From: Gorsachius magnificus
Taxonomy: Eukaryota; Chordata; Aves; Pelecaniformes; Ardeidae
DNA length: 64,000 nucleotides
Reading direction: 5' to 3'
Assembly: GCA_034008185.1 (NCBI GenBank)
Contig: CM067086.1
Location: forward strand, 39,450,507 to 39,514,506
Shown here: one piece after another, positions 1 to 17,265 of the stretch
Layout: every line of letters begins with the position of its first letter
Numbering within the stretch: position 1 is the stretch's first letter
Made by a program: the position numbers and the translations under genes
The notes under the pieces: model-generated
Databases searched by the model: none
What the model was told of the DNA's origin: nothing
Seen by the model: the letters and a program-made list of their open reading frames with translations, nothing else

Positions 1-2128
<2,128 letters not shown>

Positions 2129-2181
2129 CACATTTTCCTGAACTTGGCAGTTTGACACAGAAATACTGATGGATATATCCC
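2129..2181 (-). CDS. PRKD1: PRKD1 exon 11: PH-kinase linker
   Basis: A short 53-base exon, too small for an open-reading-frame search, found by its translation: the end of an Arg codon, then DISISISVSNCQVQENV. This is the conserved linker between the PH and kinase domains of protein kinase D and matches human PRKD1 residues 558-575. The acceptor is a clean pyrimidine-rich cttccccag and the donor GTGAGT. It enters in phase 1, completing the Arg codon left by exon 10, and leaves in phase 0, joining directly to the Asp-Ile-Ser of exon 12. The two flanking exons fix the frame, so the call is firm. Confidence 0.95.
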
Positions 2182-4508
2182 CTGGGGAAGAAGGTAAAAT
2201 ATACTTCAGATTGCTGTGCTTTTAGTTCAAACATGTAGTAATGGGAAATGACATTTATATTACATCAATATCTACTGACAGCTCTAGAAATTGGACCAAT
2301 TAGGTCAGCTTGTTCATGTACCAGCCAATATAAAATTACAGCAGCCCACAAATATGCGACTTGAACCACAGTTTTGCAGCGTATGGAAAAGAACAGAATT
2401 ATACATTTCATTATTAAATTTTTAATATTGGAATCTCTTACTTCCCATTTATAAGATTATTGCTTTTTTCTGTTCTATTTTGTGGCTTTATACCTAATGT
2501 AAGTTACTATATCTGCAACTAGGGTAAACTGTTTTTATTTAGTGGATTTAATAATAATTTCTATTTGTAGCGTCACCTACAATGTATTTGATGCTATTCA
2601 GATGAAGGCCAATATGCATTCAAATTGGTCTGCGTACTATTAAAAGTAATACACATTTCAACTGGCTTAAGAGATGTTATTAAAACACATAATGAAAACA
2701 AAAACTTGCACTCCTGCTTTAATACAACAAATATCAGATCCAGCCTCAACAAATTCAGAGCTTATGATGTTGCCATAAGCATTTCGAACTGAAAACCTAC
2801 TGAGGGGTTTAATAAAACTTGAGAATATGCCTATTGCTAACTGTATTACACAAAGATGTCATTTTGGGGAGGAAAGAATGGCTCCTTGGAGCAGTGCTGT
2901 CTCTGACTCCTACCTCTGCCTAAAATACTGTTCATGCTGACTTTCCATTTTCATAGTATGGATTTCAGCCTCATCCAAACCAGTGTCCTCTACTTTAAAG
3001 CCAGTGTTACAGACTGAAGACACTCACAACTACCCATCAGCATGTCTCCTATTTGCAGTACGTAGCATGAGTAACTTCTGCCCTGGGTGACTTATTCCTT
3101 TGTCCCTTCCTTAGGAATAGACTGGTTTTGGAATGGAATGTTTCAGTTACACAGAGGCTTCTTTATCATTGCCAATTTGTTTTCAAAACAAATTGTGCTT
3201 CTTTGTGTTTACATGAAAAAAAAAGCATAAAGGCATGGATCTTACACTTTGAGCAGAAGACAGAAGGTTGCTGTCATTCTCACTCCCCACAGGAATTTGT
3301 TCTAAAGGTCTCAGATGACCTTAATTTTTGCACAAAACCCCTAAAGATAACTACTAACTTGTAAAGAAAAATTTCAAACTTCCCGAGAGAGAGCGAGAAG
3401 ACAGCTGTCATTCCCAGTCCAGCATTTTAGGTGATTTGTTTAGCTACACTCAAACCAGGGACACTAGGCAACTAGCCCGACTGAAATGACATCCAGAATT
3501 TGACACTATTTTATGCAGGAACCCAGTGGAGAAAGCAAAGGACAGAGCTGATCTAATCTGATACGTGAGCTGTTGTGCCTGGAGATGTAATGCCACAGCC
3601 TGTTGTATTACTTGGTTTCTGAAGGGCTTGCGGTCTCATTAGCATTTCGCGCTGCATTAATAGCATCCAGATGTCAAGTGCTAAAGCTGGTGTATACTGC
3701 AACAAAAGGTCTAATCCAAATTGTGTAGACATACCCAAATTTGCGTTACACTGACTAGGCTGAGTACAAGCAGCAGAGCAACCACAGCAGCACATGCCTA
3801 GTAGTGGGGAACTGTTTGCTCTGTGACTCTTTGTTAATCAGTACCTGAGCTACATTTAAATGAGTTTCATGTTTGGTTTACATAAGCTGTCATCTTTGCT
3901 ACAGAATTACCCAAAAGTATGTAAATTGGAGGCAAAGTCATATATTCAGTCCTTTTGGTCCTGGGTAACACCTACGCCTTGTTGTGCTTAGAACAGCTGT
4001 CCTTCACACTTGAGCTCGTTTCATCTCAGCATGGGACAATGTTTGTGGCAGTTGTACAGCCAAATGTGATGAAAGGGAGCATACCGTCTGTGCTGCAGTG
4101 ACCTAAAGAGTGAAGAGCTGCTTCTGCAGATAGCTAGAAACAAAAATTACAACCATGATGGGAAAAATCTATCAATTCCCAACTGGAGCTCAGAAAACTT
4201 TGTGCCTCTGCACAAGGAGGCTATTACTCATGTCAACAACACAAATGCAGATGAGATGTCTTACTAATGTAACAACTATTTGCTCACTAACAAATCTGCA
4301 TCTTGTATATTAATACAGATGTCCCAGTATAAACTGGAAACGCATGTATGAGAAACTGTGGTGTTTAAAATAATATACAGATAGGTGATAAGCCATGATG
4401 GAATAGCCTCTACTAGCTGTGCAATGCTTCCTTTCAACGTGTGAAGAAGATTGAGCAATGTCATTTGTGATATGATTCATCTGAAATGGAGGAAATGAAT
4501 AAACTTAC
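2182..4508 (-). other. PRKD1: PRKD1 intron 10
   Basis: A 2,327-base GT-AG intron with donor GTAAGT. AT-rich unique-looking sequence. Minus-strand open frames at 3,553-3,795 and 4,276-4,464 have no recognisable homology. No transposon is recognised. Confidence 0.85.
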
Positions 4509-4788
4509 TGTGCAGGCTGGGTCCTGACCCAGTTGATGCCCCTTTAGGGATGACGGGCATCAAGGCGTGCTGTATTGCCATCTCCCACATTCGTGCCACA
4601 TCAATGCCAATACCACTGGTGATAACACTGTTATTCAGTGGAACACTTGAGAGGTTTTCTATGTTTTCTCCAACATAATAGACTATATTTGCTGTGCTTA
4701 TTTCAAAACAATGAGGATTGGCTCCTTGAGGCAGCAAAGTGAAAGTTTTTGCAGGGTCCAGAGACAAAATTTCAGACAACGGGATTTC
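4509..4788 (-). CDS. PRKD1: PRKD1 exon 10: C-terminal part of PH domain
   Basis: The largest exon in the window (280 bases; 93 residues plus one base). It codes for the second half of the pleckstrin-homology domain, including the C-terminal helix with the invariant Trp in [13 protein letters not shown]. The PH domain holds the kinase inactive, so lesions here are activating in the family. The residue equivalent to human Tyr502 is the second Tyr of IVYYVGEN. This exon is the best paralogue discriminator: [20 protein letters not shown] and MPVIPKG follow PRKD1, whereas PRKD3 differs through this stretch. Human equivalent 465-557. The acceptor is cattttag, the donor GTAAGT. The GTAAG after CTGCACA reads through as a false Ser-Lys extension if the frame is not spliced. 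Confidence 0.97.
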
Positions 4789-6967
<2,179 letters not shown>

Positions 6968-6969
6968 TT

Positions 6970-6995
6970 ACACACACACACGCGCGCACACGCAC
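6970..6995. repeat. (CA)n/(CG)n alternating purine-pyrimidine tract
   Basis: About 26 bases of uninterrupted alternating purine-pyrimidine sequence: CA repeats, a CGCGCG core, then CA/CG again. CG-containing alternation is the classical Z-DNA-prone composition. It lies about 240 bases upstream, in transcription order, of PRKD1 exon 8. Confidence 0.8.
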
Positions 6996-8762
6996 TCTCC
7001 CAAAAATATTCCTAAAGTTGAGCTAAGAAGATGGGCAAGTGACGAGGGCCTCAGCTCGGGTGTGGGAGTCTTACCTTAAGCCTGTGCTATGCACGATTTG
7101 GACCATACTTGATCCTGAATCCCTCATAACCTAAGTAAACGTCCACCAGATTACTGCCCTGTGATCTTTCTTGGGTTCAAACACACAATGGAACAATGAC
7201 AGTTTACAGAGTAAAAGATGTGTCAGCTGCCTAGTTGTGCGTACCCTGGCAGGGCAGAGCAGAGAATCTGCTGGAGCCTCTCAGAGAAAAAGGTTTAAGC
7301 TAATATATGTTACCCTCAAAGACCTAAAGCAAAGTCCCATTGCCTTGCACTCTCGGGTGTGCACGCTGAAACTTTCCATGACTCAGCTGACTCACAGTAC
7401 ATCGGGTCGGAAGGCATGGGAACTTGACAGGATGCCCGATTGCACCATCAGATAAGATCTGGAATATCTAGTTGGAGAGGTGTAAGAAGTAACCAAGCCC
7501 ATCTTCCAACTTTTCTTGCTGTTAACCATTCCTAAAGCAGATTCCGCGTAATGGAATATGGATTCAGAATCTGTTTCAATCCTAAACCTAAATGCTTATT
7601 TCTGGCAGAACTTTAAACAGAGATGCTGCATTGAACATGAAAACATAGCATAAAGAGTTCACGTGTTCTGCCCTGTTGGGAAAGCTACTGGTGCAACAAC
7701 TCCATCAAAAAAGGGCAGAAAATGCCCAAGAAAAGAATAGTATCTCAAGTTTCCACAGTTGTTGTGACTGTGGACGTCTGCAGATGGCCCTGCTTCACTG
7801 TAAGGCATCCTGGAAATGAGAAACATTTTATGAACTGGCAGTTTCCAATCAATATGCAAAAACTGCACTGTCTTAAAGTTTTATTAAGACTGAAACATAC
7901 AGTTAACATCTCTTTCTTGCGTAAAAATGATCAAATAAGCTGCAGTTCCTATTTAACTATTCTTGTCTGTACTGACAATTATTTGCCTTTTAACATCACT
8001 TAAAAATAATCCATGGATATGGAGACTACCTTCAGGAACAACTGGGGGAAGGTATTACTGGAAATATAGGGATGCCCCTCAACTAAATAAACCGTACACC
8101 TTGGTTATCAATGTTTTTATGAGTTACAATTGGGTATTTTTATTTTGAAAATGTGCAACGCTGTCCATTTAATACAACTTGGACATTCAAAATGTTGTAT
8201 GACACTGATTTTGTGCTATAAGCACAGGCTTATATTCCAGTGATACAAGGTGGCTAGATATAGTGTCTATGCAGATGAATATGACAGCAGGAAAACCATT
8301 TCACTGCTGCGGGAGGTAAAGCTGCATATTGTTGACACGGATTTCTTTCTATTACTGCAACAGGTTTATGTTAGTAAGAGAGAGCTAAGGGGAATGTGCT
8401 ACTGAAACAGACTCCTAGTAAGCAAAATAGAAGAGGAAACTGCAGGTCAAACGGGGACCTGTGAAAGAAAAATATTATATATTTCTTCAAGGTACAGATC
8501 CCTTGCATCAAGGAAATTACAGCTGAAAGGACCTTAATTCATTTTAGGTTCCCTGACAATGAATAATCCCTACTTTTTCCTCTATTCTGTACAGTTTCAG
8601 TAATTGTTCTTCTCTTCAGACACTTCTGTGGTAAGTTGCACAACTCAATTCCCATCTTCCTTCCTGATTAGTCATTTCAAACCACTAATCCATTTTGTAA
8701 CTTGCTTCAAACTACTACTTCAAGTTTGTCAAACTCTCCTTACTAAAGGTATCTAAAAATGC

Positions 8763-8816
8763 AAACAATTCATTTTTTTTTTTTTAAAAAAAAATAAGTT
8801 AAAAAAAAAATTGTTC
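8763..8816. repeat. A/T inverted repeat, about 54 bp
   Basis: A long T run is followed at once by A runs, and the outer arms are AACAATT and AATTGTT, so the whole stretch can fold as an AT hairpin. It is probably two expanded homopolymers and contains no coding sequence. Confidence 0.6.
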
Positions 8817-9128
8817 ACTATTGCTCATGCACAAATAGTTTCACAACATAATTTTTATAAAGAGAACAGATGTGTAACAATTACATGTGCATCAGTTTTC
8901 AGTTGCTACTTCAACCTGACAATAATTTTTATGCTTCTCTTAAAATCCTAATGAATTTATTTAGTTAAGCAATCTCACTGCAGTTTCAGAACGACCACAT
9001 ACCACTTAGCTCTCTCTGTTCTCAAGGAGTGAGATTAGGGTCCATGTAGATTGCCCCCTGAGCCCTAGACATGATACTCACAAATAAATACAAAAGAAGA
9101 TGGAAGGTAGGCTCACTCCCCAGCTCAC

Positions 9129-9333
9129 CTGATCATCCTGTTAGACTCATCGTGATCCGGATCAGCATCCTGCATTTCCCCGTTGTCACTATGGCATCCT
9201 GTCATGGACATCTCGGAATCATGAGCTATAGATTCTTCCATGTCATCTATAAACCCACTGTTTCTTTCACTGTCATTGTCGTCACTCCCTTCTTCCATGA
9301 CCACATCAGACTCAGCCCCAGGACTAAGAAGAT
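9129..9333 (-). CDS. PRKD1: PRKD1 exon 7: acidic linker between C1b and PH domain
   Basis: A 205-base exon: two bases finishing an Asp codon, 67 codons, then two bases (AG) of a Ser codon. It codes for a strongly acidic low-complexity linker that opens [20 protein letters not shown] and continues with further Asp/Glu-rich stretches to [12 protein letters not shown]. Human equivalent 330-396 in the same register. The human protein has an acidic region here, thought to contribute to autoinhibition. Sequence identity is lower than in the domains, as expected for a linker, but the length is unchanged. The acceptor is tgtattccag and the donor GTGAGC. Confidence 0.96.
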
Positions 9334-12300
9334 CTGGAATACAGTTTCTGAAGTTATTATCTGAAAACTTACAATACTCGAGTTACAACATCCTGACACA
9401 TTCTGAGCTTCAGAAAAACTCAGGTTCTCTTTGAAACTCTGTTGCCCGGGTCTGTCTCTACTCAGTACTCTGTGTACTGGCGAAGCGTGGTTTTTAACCA
9501 GTCATTTAGAAAATCACTACAGAAAACTGGAAATGCATCAAACCAAAATATTTTCAGAAATACAACTTTCTATTAAAAGATGCCAAAGTCAAAGCAGAAT
9601 TTCTTATCCATGGACTTCTATCAAACATTCTATACTCATGAGCTTTATTTCTGAGATCTTCTGGCAGATTTTCTATACAGCTTGAATGTTGTGTACTGGT
9701 TTGATGGCCATTGGCACGCTACAGCTGCAAACTGATGCACAGAGGAGCAGTAATTTCAAAACCAGGAATTTAGTAATATGATGATGACATGGTGATGAAC
9801 TATTGAAATAATTCCCAAGATAATTACTTATAATGTGAACTATATTTTTGGGGAACAAAAGATATTTCCTTTGCACCAGTGTTCTCTGTGAGGGCTGCAC
9901 AATATGGCACAGTAATCCATACTATTGAAATAACGCTCCCTGTCTTTAGAAATATTAATTATCAAAAAGTCCAACATAAGACAGCATAGAAAAAGTACAA
10001 AGACATAGGATTTAACTTATTTGACTACAGCACAGTATTAATAGTATCTTCCATCTTATATTTAAATTATGTTAAACTTTCCAGTTTCAAGATTACATAT
10101 GCCTAAGCAAGATCGAAGTAAGAAATAACTTTTCATTGTATTTCTGTTTGTGAATAGATTTATCTGGAAGATAGAAAGGAAGAGAAAACTTTAAACTTAT
10201 TTACCTAAGGACTTACATTACAAAACCAAACAGACAAGACTCCAAACTAAAAAAAAAAAAAATCCCACCAAAAGAAAAGATATTTTGTTGAAACTCAACC
10301 TGCTGCTATACAGGCTGTGATCTAACATGTCAAAACCATCGTCCTGTCAGATAGTAAAGGCAGCATTAGTTTTTCTGGGATGTTTGCAGTGTTTCAGAAT
10401 TTTCAAGTAAGGTTAAAATAAAATGGAAGACACCAAATATTCTCACTGAGAAACTTTTGCCTAATTGTGTGGAGGAAGGTTCTTGACAGTCAATGTAGAC
10501 GATCACCCAAAAGAAAAAGCACTCTGAACTGGCTGACAGCAAAATGTTTTAAATTGGTGGCACTTCACTCAAATTGGAAGTGCACAGCTGAAAGGTTTGT
10601 TTCCATGTACAGTAGTCTTAAAATATTTGGATATAAGTTACTGATGTGTGATTAAGAGACACATTATACTTCATCTCTAGCAGAAAGTCATGAATGACAC
10701 TTTACAGTGCAAGGCTCTATTTTTGCTATTCCTACAACACTTTTTTAATCTCTATTTTTAATAAACCCACAATCAGTTAAAAATAACCTCCCACATTTAG
10801 TATATAATGTGTTTATTAATACGACCATACTTGGAACTTTATTGCTTCAGCTCTTTCTTCATTTACTATTTTGGGGAAGATGTATCACACAGCAGATGGA
10901 CGGAGTGACAGATACTGTATTTTATTCAAGTTTGAAAATAATGTGAACCAAATTACTGTAAAAACAGAATGAGATACCAGGATGAAATTGCCTTTGATAA
11001 TCCTAATGACCCTATATCAGTCGTTTAGGGGACACAATTAAGAGTTCTACTTTGATGCTATGGATATTATTCCATGGGTATTATTTGGTGGGGAAAATTC
11101 AAATTCTATAAATTTTAAGATGAAGAGCTTCAAGGAGTAGACTTGGAGTAAGCTTGGAGTACGTGTTCTCACCCCAAGTAGCTTTGCACAAGATTTCTTC
11201 ACTCAGCGCTTCCTGAGACAAACCATCACTTGCCACCAGATTCATGTGTAGGAGGCAAGTCAACAAACGTAGCACATTGCTTGTGGGCCAAAGGCAGGGA
11301 GGGGGCACAGAGGGTATATTGGAGGGATGAAATACAGCTGCTTCAGATGGAAAGAGGGAACTTCAAGGAATAATTCAGAAACAAATGTAAATTTTGTTCA
11401 TTTAGGCCAGCTGTCCAGAAACAAGGCTTGCCTTCCTGTCTTCTCTTAGCACTTTTGATCAATCCTGTTTTGTACTCCTCTCTAAAACTGCACCTATGCA
11501 GGAAAAATAATATCATTTATAAGCAGATTTAGTTACTTCCTCTGCAAATCTCAGGGAAAACTCTATACTGTTATCAGTGGAATCTATCATGGTGCATACC
11601 TCTTGGATTTGAAAAATCAAGCCATAAACTTTCGTAAGCATAATTACTTGCATTCCTGAAGAAATAGTTATGTTATGGGATTGTTGATGGCTAAGTGAGG
11701 TATAAAAGGTGTACAGATTAAAAAAAATAATAATAGTAGTGACTCCAAGAATCCAGTTTGAGGTGCATCAGAGAGGACATGCAGCAGGAGTCCAACATAA
11801 ACCATCCAGAAAATCATGCACCTTATCACGTTTCAAGTTGGATACTTGATGTCTGAAATATTTTTGCCTACACTAATTGCAATTAAACAGAAAATCTTTG
11901 TAATAATACAGTCACACTGCTATGAAAAATACTGTGAAAAATACTAGTTAACATTCCTAATTTTAGAAATGTTTGATATCTCTTCAATAAAGTAGATCAC
12001 CAATTTAAAGTTTGAAAAAGGATGCCTAATAAGGCAATACTTTATTAACTTCAGAAGCAGTTTAGGCTGACAACTTAACATGGTCAAGTGCAATAGAAAC
12101 TGAACACTTCACCACACTTTTCATTCCCTTATCACATGGAAAAATGACATTTTCAAGGCAATCAGCAACTTCTCCACAACCACCGTTTTTTTCTCCAGTA
12201 CTGTCTGTCAAGCCTACCCATACATTCCTATAGTTGACACAAAACCGACAGCACATGTATGGGAAAATCAGCAGATTTTCAAGCCTTTATTTCTGGCAAA

Positions 12301-12787
12301 TGATATGATTAGTTTTATGCCAACAGAATTTTTTCCTGGAGGCCCTTCCCAGTTCTTCTAGCTATACTTTTCCTTCTCAGGAAGATTACCCTAAAACAAG
12401 CACGTTTTCCCCCAGATTAAGAAGCAATTTTGTGCTTGTATCTGACAGGTGAATGCCAACTTCTCATGCATGTGGCTTTTTGCTTTACTTTAGCATTCTG
12501 CATTCAACAGGCCACAATCACCCAGCCGTTTTGCTGCTGACACCACCTCTGTGGCACAGCTGAGCCAGTCTGTCAGTGCCACCTATCTGGAATACATCCG
12601 AGCTGATGGTGTATGAGCTGCTTGTAGGGTTCCTCCCACACTTCAACGTACAACAGAAGTATTTCACAGGAAAGGCCACTTCCAAGCAATGGAAAAATGT
12701 GTCTTTGTACACATCACAGTTTTACATTTCTCTTTTATTTACCTGATGGGTTAAACAATGTCATAAACAACTGTTAAGGCAACTTAC
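9334..12787 (-). other. PRKD1: PRKD1 intron 6
   Basis: A 3,454-base GT-AG intron with donor GTAAGT. AT-rich sequence; the only tract I note is a short A run near 10,248-10,261. No transposon, RNA gene or credible open frame was recognised. Confidence 0.85.
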
Positions 12788-12865
12788 CTCCATTAATGGC
12801 AACTTCCCCCAGGCAGTTATTTGGCACTTTAGGAGCACAACGTTTATGACAGTTGAACCTACAGT
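12788..12865 (-). CDS. PRKD1: PRKD1 exon 6: second half of C1b zinc finger
   Basis: A 78-base exon: two bases finishing Asp, 25 codons, one base of the next Asp. It reads [17 protein letters not shown] and then LGEVAING. The Cys, His and Cys residues complete the C1b HX12CX2CX13CX2CX4HX2CX7C zinc pattern begun in exon 5. C1b is the high-affinity phorbol-ester/diacylglycerol-binding domain that brings PKD1 to the trans-Golgi and plasma membrane. Human equivalent 303-329. The acceptor is cttaacag and the donor GTAAGT, phase 1 on both sides. Confidence 0.97.
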
Positions 12866-14746
<1,881 letters not shown>

Positions 14747-17167
14747 TCATTTTTAAAAGAATATCATATTCACATATTTACTTGCCTCAAAAACAGTAAG
14801 TCGTGTGACATAAAAAAATAACACAAGTGCTTTTAAACACTAGTAGCAGAACAAGCAACACACCTCTCTGACTGCTTTTGAAAAATCTGAACGGTATCAA
14901 ACAATACCTTTGCCAACACTAGTATCATACATTTCACATTGTGACTAAAACAGGTTTTTATTAAAAAAAAAACCAAACCAAAATTAAAATATTCACTAAA
15001 AATTTCTCAGAAAAGCATTTTGTGTTCTGATAAAAACACAAGCCATTTTTACCTCTCTTATTTTGTTTTATATCAAAGGCAACTTTGAAAGGCTGTATTT
15101 TTTTGTATAAACATTAAGAAAATGATTACCTTATTCTATGTGCATGCAGGTTTTTGATAGAAAACAGATTTGTATTTTCCATCCCCTTTATTTATAGTTT
15201 TTGCTGTCACTAACCTTACCACATTTAGATTATGCACAACAGATCACAATAGGTATTTAAATGCATACTTATAAACATGTATGAAGTGAGACACATGGTC
15301 TAAGGTATGGAATCAAAAGAATTTCTGAAAGAAACGAGTTACCTTATTTTTTTCTACTAAATTCACTCAGATATAAATACGGTAATTACTCCAGAAAACA
15401 ACTGACCCAGAAAACCGCCTTCTCCTAAGAACTGCCCTCAAGAAACAACCAAACTACACCCAGTTAACATGGAAAGGAAAAAAAAAAAAAAAGTGACAAG
15501 ATGCAGCTTGATCATTTAAAACTCAGCATCTTCTTACTGTCATCTGCAAATAATCTGGTAACTGAAGGCTAGAAAACGAGTCATTCCCAGTGAGCCCACA
15601 CTGTTCAAAAAGTTGAAGTAGCTGAAACTTTAGATTGGCCTAACTTGAAAAGCTGTTTTGTTTCATAGCTGATAATGCTAATGGAAATTCTTCATCTGAG
15701 AAGGCTGACTGATTATTATTTCCTGGTCACCAAAATATGAAAATACATTTCAGTATGCTTCTGTTTGTGAATCCTGGAGTAAAGAGGAATTTGAAAGTCA
15801 TTTTGATGGCAGAAGAACCTAAGGAGTTCCAGGCTTGGCCTTCACATTGTATTTGCCATGGGGAAAAAGTTGTTTCTTCCTTCCAAACTTCAGATAGGTT
15901 TCTTATGGTGAAGATCAATTCTTTTGGTTAGAACTATCTGTCTTTCCAAAGAAGCATATGCAATAGCTTTGCTGAACATTAGAGCCACCCTGCTAATTTA
16001 CAACAGTGCCAACATCACATGCTTAGCCATTATATAAATGCAGTTCTGCCAAAGCAAGGAAAAATGTGCAAAATACATCGTATGAGCCAGGTATATATGG
16101 CCACTATAAACAAATTAGATTGAAACACATATAAGAAAGCATCTGTCTTTTCTTTATCACAAACAAAAAGTGGAAAAAGGATAAGAACATATTTTGATAT
16201 TACGTGTTTACTCCCTGAGTTTAGATCTTCATGCTCTGTAAAGCACTTATGCATATGAAAACCAACCCAAACTAGTCTCAATTTAAGATTAAATTTATTC
16301 CATTATTTGTTAGTTAGTAATATTGTTTGTCTAATATTTCCAAGGCAGAATGCATTAAGTCTTATGAAGTCAACATGAACAGGGCTTTGAAAGGGAGGGC
16401 AGAAGCCCAGCAGGAAGGAAGAACGAGCCCATACATGCAGCATGGACTGCATTGCTCAGCTTGTGCAAACTCCCTGAAATGACAGCCCTCGAAACTTGTG
16501 GACAGGACAAAGGTCACAAGAGGAGCCAGAAATAGCGATGCTCTCCTCTCAGTCTCGTGTGTAGAACAGGGACAGTTTTGGCTCAGATTGATGCTATTTC
16601 AGTCTTAGTGCAGTGCCTTACATGTTACATCCTCAACCCTATGCTATGGTCAGATACCTAGTTCTGCATTGGCTCTTCAGTGCTTACACCAAGAACACGT
16701 GACATACTATATTTTAATATAAGTTTTTTCTTTTTGAATAAAGTAATTTTTTAAGGGTTTACCTTTATTCCAATCACTACCTGCAAGGCACTAGTCACAA
16801 CACTTTGCTGTCACTGTCTTGAATATGGACATTCGGTGGACTTTTCATATGTAGTGATGCTATTCTCTTAATATGTACTTGAACTGAAAAGGAGTAAGAA
16901 TTTCTAAGAGGAAAGATTTCTACTGTTTGCTTTCATTATGTCACTGCAACAAACTAGTATTTCAGTTTACTGTTCTTACCACTAGAGCTGTTTCTTGACA
17001 ATCTTACTCTTGTCTGAAGTACAAGTGAACCAAGTATCTCCTAATATTATGTTCTGTCTCAGAAACCTGTCTAATATAATCTAAACTAAACCTACATTCT
17101 ATTAACATTCTTTGCCTTTCTTTTCCAAATTATTGCCAAATCAAAAATTATTTTGGCAACTCAATAT

Positions 17168-17265
17168 TGCCAAAAGCTTTTTAAAAGTCCAAATTACTTA
17201 TATCTAGTTAACCTCATGCTCAAAGGATTTTAGAAAGCTGGCTTGACCCAGTTTTTCTCACCAAA
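17168..17265 (-). mobile_element. Ancient CR1-like LINE fragment (reverse transcriptase region)
   Basis: The plus strand reads like the complement of an old amniote CR1 reverse-transcriptase segment. The stretch with AAAAGCTTTTTAAAAGTCC, then TTATATCTAG, then CTCAAAGGATTTTAGAAAG has the order and spacing of that conserved block. The copy is badly diverged with no open frame. Recognition is by memory of the family, not by alignment, so boundaries are approximate. Confidence 0.45.
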
